Positions 53,980-64,000 of a stretch of DNA of 64,000 nt are shown here, in pieces. Positions within the stretch are counted from its first letter, which is position 1. The number at the start of each line of letters is the position of its first letter. The notes under the pieces are model-generated. The model was not told where the DNA came from and searched no databases. It saw only the letters and a program-made list of their open reading frames with translations. Origin of the DNA: Pieris napi (lineage: Eukaryota; Arthropoda; Insecta; Lepidoptera; Pieridae); the NCBI RefSeq assembly GCF_905475465.1, contig NC_062257.1, positions 2,480,001 to 2,544,000 of the forward strand, written 5' to 3'. A program made the translations under genes and the position numbers.

Positions 53980-54880
53980 TACATTTATAAACTGTATTTA
54001 AATGTCAAACACATGACAATTGCATTAAGATTGTTGCTTGGAATTATATATTTTCATGATTTACTTGTTTTATTTATGTTTTACCTTAAATTATATTTGA
54101 AATTCGTTACTTTAATTTATTTTATTCTAATATGAAGATAGGTTGGTCACCTATGAGGCGGACAGATCCATAAATGCACAAGAAACGGCAGTCCGTCAGT
54201 CACTTGTAAAAAAAACCTACAAATTGTCAACTACGATAGTAGCATAGTCTGTGTATCGAGGTAGGTATATACCTACCTAGGACAAGGTTAAAAAACGGAT
54301 TTTATGTTTCATTCGTGTCTTTAAAGCCAATACTTAACAGAATTACAAATGACAATTTGTATAGGTTCAATAGTAACTAATAAATATTCTGAATAGCCCC
54401 GGGGGCTTAGTCAAGATGCCTTAACCGAAAGTCGAAAAAAAATTTGTATGAAAATGACAGTTCGTGTCGACAAATTTAAATTTGAAACCGCCAAAACGCT
54501 TCTAAAGTAAGATGGCGTCGCGTCGCAGCAGTCCCTATGGCGTATCATAAACCTCAAGTTATTTACGTGTTAATTATCTTTCTAAATTCATATTATATTT
54601 TTATCAAAAACAGCGACGAAATTAAACTCCAAGACAGTAATTGGATTAGTTAATATTTACAAGCATTACCATTGTGTCACGTGACTGAGGTAAAAAAATG
54701 AATATTTTTAGTTAAAATTTATGATTTACTCCATAAAAGTATTTTAAGCGATATGTTACACATATTGTACCGTGCTTCCGATAGCTCTGTAAACAATAGT
54801 TACGCAAATATCATGAGTGGCGGGCTTCCTGTCAACATTTCTATCTATTGTGGTTGACACTATAAGTCCCACAAAATTTT
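53980..54880. other. Intergenic DNA between convergent genes
   Basis: No gene seen. A GC-richer patch at 54500-54545 ('agatggcgtcgcgtcgcagc') stands out but lacks an open frame of note. Confidence 0.4.
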
Positions 54881-54884
54881 GATC

Positions 54885-55140
54885 TGAGGCCCAGACTTAA
54901 GGTTAGTAAGGTAAAGGTTGTAGCGCCACCAGTTTGTTTATTTTTTGTAAATGAAGGATGATTTTTTTCGTCGCATTCGCTTGTCATACTGCCGGGAGTT
55001 ATTCAAGGTATTTGTATTAGACAACGTATTAAACTTTTGAGCAGTCAAAACATACAATGAAAAACTGAAATTCTAATCTGAATCAAATTCCCCCCCCCCC
55101 CCCCCCGAACCCCGACCTAAAAGGTTGTAGCGCCAATTAT
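54885..55140 (+). repeat. SINE B tails and poly-C run
   Basis: Two tail ends of family B ('aaaggttgtagcgcc' at 54912 and at 55119) flank DNA that includes a run of about 17 C (55090-55106). Confidence 0.5.
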
Positions 55141-55233
55141 ACATTAACAGCTTCCTGAGGATTTGTAGTAGGCTCATGATGCACTGGGAAGGAACGAATT
55201 AAAAAACATTTAATATATTTTAATTAAAAATCA

Positions 55234-55491
55234 TTAAACCGGTCCACGTTTATCAGGATCGCAGCAGGGCATCACAGCCTTAACGTGAGGACAAGCGAAC
55301 GCCACGTCTTCCTTCTTCTTGGCACACGGGTTGATTGGCGCTGGTGCCTTGAGACAGGCCTCCGCAGGGGGCGGCAGCTCTCGAGGGTGTTCCGCCACCC
55401 TCGCAGCCGCGGGAGATATTTCGGGAATATCGCGGCGTAGTTTCTTGACTTTCTCAAACGCGTCGGGGGACAAACGCATGTAATCAGGCAC
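55234..55491 (-). CDS. Unknown gene, last exon
   Basis: Starts after ...TATTACAG with 'VPDYMRLSPDAFEKVKKLRR', ends at TAA 55234. Four of the cysteines lie in the last 35 residues. Confidence 0.85.
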   Translation of the reverse strand: MPDYMRLSPDAFEKVKKLRRDIPEISPAAARVAEHPRELPPPAEACLKAPAPINPCAKKKEDVAFACPHVKAVMPCCDPDKRGPV

Positions 55492-58400
55492 CTGTAATAA
55501 TATAATTTATTATTGGTATTTTAGTCATCCTTCTGAACCTGGCGTCGACAAATTTTTGCTTAACTGTTTATAGCCAGAGCATGTGTGGCTTCAGCGTGCG
55601 ACTCACATCCCTAAGGACGTAGGTTCAATCCCGGATGTGCAATGGACTTTCTTTATGAGCGCATTTAATATTAGTCCGGTCAATTGAAATAACAAAAATT
55701 CCCGGAGAGCCAAAAGTTGGTGGAGAGCTGGGGCTGACAATTATAAATAAAGTTTTAAAAATCCCCAACGATCCTACGTGTGCTACAAAAGTTATTCGGG
55801 GTCAAAGGTCAAAATTTGAGGTTATTTGATTTTTTCTCGAAAACTTCGATCGATCTTAAAATTCTCTACTGAAGACTCTTTGGACCACTTGACCTTGACC
55901 ATTTGACCAACATTTTTATTTTTTTTAACGGTAAAGGGCAAAGGCAAACATCGTGAGGAAACCGGCGGGTCTTAGACCCAAAAAGTCGACGGCGTGTGTT
56001 AGGCACAGAAGGCTGATCACTTACTTGCCTATAAGATTGACAAACGACCATGAAACAGAACAGAAATCTGAGCCCCAGACCTAAAAAGGTTGTAGTTCCA
56101 ATGATTTTTATTTTTAGTTTATTTGTAGAATCGTAAGTAATGACTCCCATGTGTCAAAGCCAAATTCGTTTTTGACATACGAAGGTTATAATTGGCGTTT
56201 AGGGTTATAAAACTCGTTTATCAAGATTATTTTATCTCGACTCTCAATTGGAACCTTCGACACGACACCATACAAGGTCAAATTGAGCAGAGACAATTAT
56301 AAAAATCTTAACTATTCTTATTATTATGACATTATGATAATTACACATTTGCATGCCTATTATATGGGTGATTGTGTGGTTCTTTATAATTAATCAATCT
56401 GAATATACCACTTCCTTTACAAAAAAAAGATTTATTAATATTCTTTGGCGTATAGCCATGCGAACACAGGCCAAAGGATTGTGAATCAGAGTGTACGAGA
56501 AAGATTAATTTATCTTTAAAATCATTCAATGCAACGCAACCGTAAATACGCAATTACGGTCTTTAAATTAATGTACGTTTTTCCTAATTTATTTCCAAAC
56601 GAGTCACGAGGAAAAACATGCATAATTATGAATAAAGGTCAAAGGTCAATTATTAAAGATATTATTTTTATATCCAATATATTATGTGTGTAACATTAAA
56701 AGCCGATCACAGTTATTATATTAGTCTTATTAATTTTTTAGATAGATATTTCTATTTAGATAGATAGATTCTTTATGCATTGGTATAAATAAGCACTTTT
56801 GAAATCCGTGACTTGCTTTAATTCAATTAAAAAGAAGATTGTTTACCACTGCACAAAACGATAAAAAAATCAGTGGCGCTACAACTGTTTTATTTATTTT
56901 TAAATTTTCATACCAATTCAAAAATATAAGATGGATGACAATGTATTGCTTGCCAGCCATGACTGCTGTTTGCGCTAAATCGGTGTCAGTCAAAGAAGGA
57001 AAATGGTAGGTGGTGTATCGGCGTGCGCACTAACTATAGACAGCATACCGTACCGCATTTTCTTTTTACCATTAAAGGATCCCGTGCTTGGTGGACACAC
57101 CACCGTTGATGGTAAGTGCTAGTCTTAGTCTGATCGATATTTTTTTACCGAGGGAAGGGAGCATCCTGGATATAGCCCAGGCACGTAAGGTGAGTTTAAA
57201 AGTGAGAATAAAATCTGACCTCTTTGCAATCAACTCCATAAGTGCCAAGGTATCCAGGCAAGTGCGGTTTGGGTATAACCTCTTCACCTGTCGCCTCCTG
57301 GCTCTGTTTATTCGGAATAACTTCGTACGGGCATATGTTATGTTCGCGTCTCGCTGCTCTTTCATCAGCGTCCTGTCAAAAGTAAAAACTTGTTATAAAA
57401 TCATTAATTAGCTTTTAAGTTTTTAGTCTGTTGTTAATATTTTTTTTTTTTTGTATAACTTTAGATTAAGGTACTATGTATATATATATATATATTTTTA
57501 TATAACATTTGTTTCTGCACTTCTCGCACGAATCATGTTTCTTTTTTTTTTAGTTTTTCTTTAACTAATTTGCCTGGAAGAGATCGCTTATTAGCGATAA
57601 GACCGCCCGTTGCATCCCTTAATTTTTTTTGTATTGTGTATGATTTATTGTTTTTTGCAACGAAGTGTTAATAAATAAATAAATAAATAATTATTAGCCA
57701 TTTACAGTCTCATTTATTTATTGAACTTGACCACATCATAATGCTATAGCTATTACAACATGTTCCACATGACTTCTAAAGTAATTTATAGTTAATTATT
57801 AATAATAAAATATGTTAAAAAAATATCTTAACCTGTAATTAACAACGATGTTTCATATAAATTAATTATCGATGTGATATTGTATTTGGATAATTTTTCG
57901 ATGGGGTCCAAGAACAATTGCTGAATTTAAGAGCATATGTTTTTATTAAATAAACTGAGAGAACAAAAAAAGCACCAAAAGGCTGTCAACTATCATTTAC
58001 AAAGGTACGGTAAGCTACTTTGGGGCCGTCATGTATTACTTAAGCAGATTTACTGCAATTTATCCCCTCCCCCCTCCTCTTTCCGGCAAAACTAAGCAAA
58101 AGCTCTGCAGCAATGTGTGGGTAATATGTGTAAAAAATAAACAAATTGGTGACGTAATCACCAAATAAGAAAATCAAAGATTCCCCCCCCCCCCCCCCCC
58201 CTTACCCTATAGTGCTTACGTAATACTTGAACGGCCCCTTTGTCCAGGATAGTCTCCACAAACTTGATAATGGTGAGCAGTGATGGCGAACTACCCGTTG
58301 GTCTGACCAAATTAAGACAATTATGTGTCCCAACATTCCTACTGCCCTGAGCCAACCCTTGCCTAGAGCATTGTGGAGGCAGCAAGTCGATGTATCGGGT

Positions 58401-61400
58401 TTTAAGACTGGTATGACCTTCAGTAATGAAGATTACGAGAAAAAAGAAGAAAACAAAAAAGTTTCGTATCATAGTTTTCAAAGATCCACATATCCATCCA
58501 TTTTTTATAGAACATCTAACCAACGGGCAGGTATAACCTGATTAGTAATACCGCTGCCCATGGACACGCACACTGCCAGAAGACTCGCGAGTGCGTTTCC
58601 AGCCTTTATTTAGTACGTACCTTCTTCAGGTGTATGGGGTCGATTTTTTTTTATAGAACAAGGGACAAACGGGCAGGAGGCTCACCTGATGTTAAGTATT
58701 ACCGCCGCCCATGGACATTCTCAATGCCAGAGGGCTCGCGAGTGCGTTGCCGGCCTTACAAGAATTGGTACGATTTCATTCTTAAAATTACTTTTACTTA
58801 CCGCATCCTTATATCTCTCGCAAAAGTCTTCATCATCAGTGAAGTGAGGCTGCTGCCCCGGTGGGTAAGTAGTTCTAGCAGCTTTCTCCCGATGTTCATC
58901 AGGTGCTGGTCCACTGAAGCATACCACTTTCTGCTGATCTTCTCGAGCCATTCCAGACTTTAAGATTCCTTTCAGTGGTAGTACATTGTCACATGTTGGG
59001 TTGCTGGAAATGTTGTTGCTTAGTTACAAAGAGGAACTATAATATTATATACTAATACTCTGTATGTTGGTAACAAATGACTCTAAAATTACTGGACTGA
59101 TTTCCCGAGCAAAACCCAGAGTTTTTTTGAGACCTTGCCAGTAGTTCAGTACTGTGTAATGGTTTCAAGGGGAAGGTGATTAGATTTTAAAAGGCAAGAT
59201 GCCTTTATCGAGATGAGTATTTAGACCATAAGTTTTGACAACAATTATAATTAACTGTATTTATTATTATGACCTTATCGTATGGCATTTACATGCCTAT
59301 TTTTATATGGCTGATTGTGCGGTTTTTTACTAATCAATCTCAATGTACTACTTTCTTTGCAAATAAACGATTCATTATTATTAAGTCAAGCTGTTTGAAA
59401 ACTATTTTAATACAAAAATTATGTTTATACTTGGAGAATAGTGAGAATTGTTCTGTTAAAACTTGCAACAGCGTAAAGGGCCTCTATTGTATGGATCATT
59501 GTCAATCTAATTGGCAAGTAGGTTATCAGCCTCCTGTGCCTGACACCGTTCGAGCGAATGTTAAATGCGCACATTGAAATAACTTTCATTGGTTATTGCC
59601 ATCGAACCTACGACCTCAGGAATGAGAGTCGCACGCTGAAGCCACTAGGCCAACACTACACAATTTTCCAGCTTACCTCGCAAATTAAACGTTGGAATCA
59701 GGTCAAGATAGACATTTATCGTATATGGTCATTGATTTCAAATAATTGTCCTATAATTAAAAACATATTTATGCTAACAGCATGCGCAGTCGCAGTCGCT
59801 TATTACATAATAAATATTTATTCAATTATTAATTCAAATCCCTTTGAATGTTATTTTGAACTCACTACAAGGAATTGTTGCTTCTAGATGAACCAAAGTT
59901 CTCAACTGCCCTGCGATTCTGTAACTCACTTTTCGAACTCACACAGCGGTTTTCGGATTGGCGGTCGCTCTCAAATCAGTCGTTAAGCAGTCATTTTATG
60001 ATTTTTCATTCTGAAAAGGTGGGAGCTTGTAGTTTATTGTTTATTAGAATGTCAAATCATAAAATGACTGCTTCACGACTGATTTGAGAGCGACCGCCGA
60101 TCCGAAAACCGCTGTGTGAGTTCGAAAAGTGAGTTACAGAATCGCAGGGCAGGTAAGAAACTCTGCCATTTAATCTTTAAAGTCTTTTGATCAATAATAC
60201 TCTTAACAAGACTCAAGCATTGTAATAAGAACTATTACGATGATAGATTACATACAACTATCAAAAGGCTTTTTTTTTAATTTATATTATCTTGATATAT
60301 ATAATACTAATGTATGTGTGTATGCCACAAAACTCCTCTTAAACGGCTGGTGCCATTTCAAAGATTTTTTTTAGATTCACAAATCAGCCCGGCAGATGGC
60401 GGTGTAGTCGGTATCTAGGTTATTTATCTATACAGCAAATGAACAGCTGGTATATATAAATCTTCTGCGCGTGTGTTCGTAATTGAACTCCTAAACGGCT
60501 GGACAGATTTTGATGAATTTTTTTGTGTGTTCGAGTGAAGTCGAGAATGATTTACATTATTTGATTTTTTTCTATGTAAGACATGTGTACAGGACAACGT
60601 CTATCGGATCCGCTTGTATATATATATATAATTATAATAGACAAATTATATGTTTATACTAAAAGAAAAGTTTTGTAACAAACTGACCTGAAACCGTAGG
60701 TAGTGTAACTAATTTTTTAATTAAAGTTAATTATAACTTAGCAAGGATATGATAGTGAAAGATAAACGTCAATAGATTCATGAAAAACTCTGAAACTGCG
60801 TGCGGCCTATTATTTTAATCTCACGTGTATACATAAGAATAAAGATGTGATTGAACGTGGTTGACAGAAAGAAATCGGCCAAATTTCATGGATGTCATTT
60901 TAGACGAAAAAAAAAAGAAAAACATTCAAAAGTCCAAAACTCAATCGCCATTATATTATTAACTTACCTCAATCGTTGCATGCGTAATGCGTCATCATAT
61001 GCTATACGATCCGTAGTTTTGGGCGGCGTAGGCGGCCTGGGCGGCGTAGCGCTCCCCTCTACAACGTCAAGGGCGGATAGACAACGCTCCATCGCGCTTG
61101 GCTCGGCGACAGCCGCTTGACCAATCTTTGCCAATTGAGCGCGTACTTCTGCAGCTTGTTCGTCACGTATTGCCTCCTGTAATTGTTATAATTAACGATA
61201 TTACGCTCGTCTTAATCCCAGAACCCCGATGGGCAAACTCAAAATAACTTTATTCATATAAGAAAAGATGTTAAATTGATTCTAAATTTACTACCAGTTT
61301 GCAAGTCGAGGGCGTAGAGCGGGCAAGAAGAACTACCAAGAAACTCTCCACCACTCTTTTTCATCGCTAAGTTTTGAGTCATACAAATTGTTTGAACTGG

Positions 61401-63364
61401 AGCAAATAAATCCGTAAACACGTATCAAATCTACTAGTCGTTGAACTGCCTTTTGGGCCAATCTTACGTCATAAATTACGAATTATAAATTTAATAAATA
61501 GATACGACGATAAAGTTCCAACGAGAGCTTTTATCTGTAAAATGGTCATCAGATTTCGACCTGTGTACCATTGGCACAAGCTTCCATGTTAAGTATTCCT
61601 AAACTTCAATATAATAATGTCAGATCGTTTTTCTCAGATTTCTATATGTATATGAGTTTAATACATGAACAATACTGGACACCTATATGAAAAGAACCAA
61701 GGGGAAGAAGAAGAAGAGGACGCCCCAAATGAAGGTGGATAGAAGAACCAAAAGCGTTAGCAGAAATCGAATGCAGGAACAGGGCTATGGACAGAGATAT
61801 TTGGAAAAAGGGGGCGTCCATAAAGTACGTGAGGTGTTTAAGGGGGGGGGGGGAGGGGGTCGAGTCAAATCTCATTTAATCTTACGTTGGAGAGAGGGGG
61901 GGTCTCGGCAAATATCACGCAATTTTTTTCTGATTAAAAAAAAAAATTAGGAAAACCATTGACCCTAAAGGCCACCTCTGCAACTGCCCGCTAACTCTAT
62001 ACCTAAACGCTCAACATTTTACTTATTTTGTTTTTGAGCTCTTCGAGCTCAATAGTACGAGTTCTGTGTTATTTTGAGTATTCCGAGCTCAAAAAGATAG
62101 CTTCTTACGCGTTTACGTAAGAAACCCACATTTTGAAAAATCTCACGTGAGATTAGGGGGTGGGGGAGGGGGTTGAATAAAATCTCACGACATCTCACCA
62201 GGGGGGAGGGAGGTACAGAAAATTAAAAAAAACACCTCACGTAATTTATGGACGCCCCCAAAGCTGGAGGAGGCCTTTACCCGTGAAGGGGTTTACCAAA
62301 CACATGAGGTTTACCAAATTTTTAAAAGAATTATTATATAAGAAATGTTATTACACTGTTACAGAGTATCTGACTGATAGACTTTAATTTCTTTATAAAA
62401 GTTAAGTTTATTAATAATGTTAAGTACCTTTTCGCAACGTGAAGCCAAAGCAAATATACCAAATAAATAATGTATCTTGTTAGAATAAAACTGTATAAGA
62501 ATAAAATTAACTATAATAAATAATAGTTTAAAAAAAACTAAAAAACACGCTTTTAAAGCACATCAAACTAAAAAGTGAAAAATAATTCCTAATTTAGGCT
62601 GAAAATGGTAATGAACAAGCTTTTTCACAATAATACCAGTATTTTTGGCTGAAAATGGTAATGAACAAAAAATACTGGTATTATTGTGAAAAAGCGTGGG
62701 GCGCTCTGTGCCATATTTTTCGTCTATCGAGCAACCCACGCTTTTTCACAATAAAATCAGTAGATATTTTTTGCCCATTACCATTTTCAGCCTAAATTAG
62801 GAATTATTTTTCACTTTTTAGTTTGATGTGCTTTAAAAGCGTGTTTTTTAGTTTTTTTAAACTATTATTTATTTTTTAGTTAATTTTTTTTTATTGTTTT
62901 CATATTTTTTTCGGATTATTGCATTGTCGTAGATCTTTGACAGGTGCGCAAAGTTTGAATAAAATCTGTCCGTTAAAAGTGGGTCAAAATCGAGTCCGAA
63001 GGAGTCGGTTACATACATACATACATACAGGTGAAGCTAATATAAAGCGTGTAATAAAGCATGCCCTCTCACAACATTGCTGTGCCTAACCAAGGTCCTT
63101 ATTGTAACAAATTATAACATGTCACCTGTAAATTATAAACATAAGGAACGCAATAAAGATTTGAGTTTGAATCAAAGAAAAAAAAACAAATCAGTATTCT
63201 CACCTGCAGTTCATCCTTAAGGTTGCCCTCACTCATGTGATAGTTACGAACATTATCAATCACCTCCTGTGGGAATTTATCCGGGTTCGCACTCATGTAT
63301 CGATACACAAACAAATCGCATCCGATAATCTTGAAACGATGTTTGAACACTGGTACAATTGCTC
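55234..63364 (-). CDS. Unknown protein with PP1-docking-like motifs (5' end outside window)
   Basis: Five exons splice in phase on the minus strand: 63364-63204, 61176-60968, 59003-58802, 57372-57220 and 55491-55234. They give the last 326 residues. I do not recognise the family. Visible parts: a start with 'AIVPVFKHRFKIIGCDLFVY'; a helix-prone 'EAIRDEQAAEVRAQLAKIGQ'; a proline stretch 'TPPRPPTPPKT'; 'LPLKGILKSG' followed 12 residues later by 'KVVCF'; 'FTDDEDFCERYKDADADERA'; 'PHLPGYLGTYGVDCKEVPDY'; and a basic/proline/cysteine-rich C-terminus ending 'VMPCCDPDKRGPV'. GILK and KVVCF fit the SILK and RVxF motifs used to bind protein phosphatase 1, as in inhibitor-2, so a PP1-regulatory role is a reasonable guess, not a demonstration. 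It converges with membrin. Confidence 0.8.
55577..56108 (+). repeat. SINE B interrupted by another repeat
   Basis: The SINE head (B-box-like GGTTCAATCCC near 55622) ends at about 55668 and the tail resumes at about 55925 ('aaggcaaacatcgtgaggaa'). The 255-bp insert starts TTAGTCCGGTCAATTG and has 'ggggtcaaaggtcaaaattt' and 'tttgaccaacattttt'. Confidence 0.6.
56115..57215. other. Intron of the unknown gene
   Basis: Mostly AT-rich. 56340-56420 and 59280-59345 share 'ttacat.tgcctatt.tatat' and 'ttaatcaatct', so part is repetitive. Confidence 0.35.
57220..57372 (-). CDS. Unknown gene, fourth visible exon
   Basis: 51 codons, acceptor ...TTTGACAG, donor GAG|GTCAGA. The phase-0 frame forced by both neighbours reads 'DADERAARREHNICPYEVIP' to 'LGTYGVDCKE'. 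The longer open frame on the same strand (57072-57365, 97 codons) is in another frame and does not splice. Confidence 0.85.
57520..57680 (+). repeat. LINE 3' tail
   Basis: 'ctggaagagatcgcttatta', 'gataagaccgcccgttgcat' and a TAAATAAATAAATAAA end. A (TA)n run precedes it at 57478-57496. Confidence 0.6.
58030..58245. mobile_element. Diverged poly-G/C MITE
   Basis: Ends 'gtcatgtattacttaa' and 'acgtaatacttgaacggccc' are imperfectly inverted; inside is a run of 18-19 C (58183-58201). Related to 35691-35990. Confidence 0.5.
58505..58600 (-). repeat. LINE 3' end
   Basis: Degraded copy of the tail at 58645. Confidence 0.45.
58645..58775 (-). repeat. LINE 3' end beside a splice donor
   Basis: 'tatagaacaagggacaaacg', 'gggcaggaggctcacctgat' and 'gcgttgccggcctta.aagaa' match the other LINE tails. 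It ends about 25 bp before the donor of exon 58802-59003. Confidence 0.6.
58802..59003 (-). CDS. Unknown gene, third visible exon
   Basis: Acceptor ...TTTCCAG, donor GCG|GTAAGT; 67 whole codons plus one base. Carries the SILK-like GILK and RVxF-like KVVCF motifs. Confidence 0.87.
59487..59657 (-). repeat. SINE B, partly deleted
   Basis: Minus copy missing the middle; the head has 'gttggcctagtggcttcagc' on the minus strand. Confidence 0.6.
59909..60149. mobile_element. Hairpin MITE, copy 6
   Basis: Full-length 241-bp copy; flanks CTG (left) and CAG (right). It sits in an intron of the unknown gene. Confidence 0.85.
60285..60635 (+). repeat. Possible Helitron-like or MITE remnant
   Basis: Contains 'aaactcctcttaaacggctgg' and the related 'gaactcctaaacggctggac' 140 bp later, and ends 'acaacgtctatcggatccgc' before a (TA)n run. 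Such blocks are common in moth repeats; family not determined. Confidence 0.35.
60968..61176 (-). CDS. Unknown gene, second visible exon
   Basis: Acceptor ...AATTACAG, donor GAG|GTAAGT, 69 codons plus two bases. Starts 'EAIRDEQAAEVRAQLAKIGQ', includes 'TPPRPPTPPKTTD', ends 'DDALRMQRL'. Confidence 0.87.
61229..61390 (-). repeat. LINE 3' end
   Basis: Same tail family as 1-180, starting with 'ctcaaaataactttattcat' on the plus strand. Confidence 0.55.
61810..62259. mobile_element. 450-bp MITE, GGGGGCGTCCATAAA ends
   Basis: Inverted termini GGGGGCGTCCATAAAGTACG / complement (one base differs), continuing into 'tgaggtgttt'. AAA on both sides. Internal runs of G up to 12-13 and two further 'gagctc..aa' short palindromes at 62035-62095. 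No coding frame. Confidence 0.7.
62507..62883. repeat. Complex fold-back repeat
   Basis: Outer arms of about 105 bp (62507-62612 and 62777-62883) are complementary. Inside, 'ctgaaaatggtaatgaacaa' occurs twice directly and 'gctttttcacaataa' three times in alternating orientation, giving nested hairpins. The family is unknown. Confidence 0.65.
62884..63060 (+). repeat. TE end with (CATA)n
   Basis: 'gtgggtcaaaatcgagtccg', 'aaggagtcggttacatacat' and 'ggtgaagctaatataaagcg' resemble a moth repeat end with a short tetranucleotide array. It may be the outer part of the fold-back element. Confidence 0.4.
63204..63364 (-). CDS. Unknown gene, first visible exon
   Basis: Acceptor ...GCATTTTAG, donor CAG|GTGAGA; two bases plus 53 codons, ending 'NYHMSEGNLKDELQ'. 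It enters in mid-codon, so at least one more coding exon lies beyond the right edge. Confidence 0.87.
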
Positions 63365-63526
63365 CTAAAATGCAAGAAAATTGAGCTCTTGTGACAACTT
63401 CTCACTGGAATTCTAAGCGAATATAACAATAGACACTTCTTATCCAGAGCTTGATATAAAAGGTAGTAGACTGATAAATTAAAACATTACTGGTAAATAA
63501 TACGCCTGATTAAAAAAAAAAAACAT

Positions 63527-63602
63527 ATTTTTTTTTTATAGAACGGGGGGCAAACGGGCAGGAGGCTCATCTGATGTTAAGTGATACCGCCGCCCATGGA
63601 CA
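63527..63602 (-). repeat. LINE 3' end
   Basis: 'tatagaacggggggcaaacg', 'ggcaggaggctcatctgatg' and 'gataccgccgcccatggaca', truncated by the SINE that follows. Confidence 0.6.
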
Positions 63603-63883
63603 CTATAGCGCTACAACCCTTTTTTAGGCCTAGGCCTCAGGTTTCTGCATCTGTTTCATGATCATTTGTCAATCTAATAAGCAAGTAGGTAGGTGATCAG
63701 TCTCCTGCGCCCGACACACGCCGTCGACTTTTTGGATCTGAGGCAAGTCGGTTTCCTAACGATGTTTTCCTTCACTGTTCGAGTGAATGTTAAATGCGCA
63801 CATAGAATGAAAGTTCATTGGTGCACAGCCGGGGATTGAACCTACGACCTACAGGGATGAGATTCACACGCTAAAGCCACATA
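63603..63883 (-). repeat. tRNA-derived SINE, family B
   Basis: Near full-length minus copy lying directly on the LINE end; B-box-like motif near 63835. Confidence 0.7.
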
Positions 63884-64000
63884 GTGAAGCAAAAAATACC
63901 AGTAAAAACTACAGTTGGAAGTGTAATTTTTTTATTATTTGTAAAATTTATGTTCACCATAATTGTCATTTGTTTTAGAATATATAGTTTGTAACATATA

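Noticed and set aside
57072..57365. 97-codon minus-strand ORF as a gene
   Set aside because: Shadow frame of the real exon 57220-57372; it cannot be spliced in phase with either neighbour.

Overview
The window looks like nuclear DNA of an insect, most probably a lepidopteran. It is AT-rich and full of degraded transposons. The host genes have GT-AG introns. One protein matches the insect M6 proteolipid family, another the SNARE membrin. The repeat fauna (tRNA-headed SINEs, many LINE 3' ends, Helitron-like elements ending in CTAG, Harbinger, hAT and Tc1-like MITEs) is what lepidopteran genomes typically carry. No CRISPR, operon or convincing free-standing tRNA gene is visible.

Three host genes are supported. 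(1) M6, minus strand, 24849-25598, is one uninterrupted 249-codon reading frame for a four-pass membrane protein. (2) Membrin (GOSR2-type Qb-SNARE), plus strand, is assembled here from four exons (33248-33378, 33605-33710, 34374-34554, 53417-53625). It encodes 208 residues, and its third intron is about 18.9 kb and consists largely of transposons. (3) A minus-strand gene of unknown function runs from beyond the right edge to a stop at 55234. Five exons splice in phase to give its last 326 residues, including a GILK and a KVVCF motif that look like protein phosphatase 1 docking sites. Genes 2 and 3 converge.

Region by region: 1-24 kb holds no host gene and carries nested MITEs, two hAT derivatives with perfect 8-bp target duplications, SINEs and LINE debris. 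24-26 kb holds M6. 26.1-30.2 kb holds a complete 4077-bp Ty3/gypsy LTR retrotransposon with identical 171-bp LTRs and one intact gag-pol frame. 30.2-31.1 kb is a LINE 3' end and 32.0-32.9 kb a spliced Tc1/IS630-like element. 33-53.6 kb is membrin, whose giant intron contains a long-TIR element with a broken PIN/FEN1-like gene, a Harbinger-like element with a MADF exon, a 2.6-kb hAT element and several hairpin MITEs. 55-64 kb is the unknown gene with its repeat-laden introns.

The most interesting object is the LTR retrotransposon. Instead of a tRNA primer site, the 15 bases beside the 5' LTR are exactly complementary to 15 bases inside the LTR, the arrangement expected for Tf1-type self-priming. 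The stop codon lies 10 nt from the 3' LTR and the start codon 26 nt from the 5' LTR. Other points of note are the long-TIR element with a PIN-like nuclease remnant and CXC tail, a 241-bp perfect-hairpin MITE family with C-W-G flanks, and the unknown gene with paired PP1-docking motifs.
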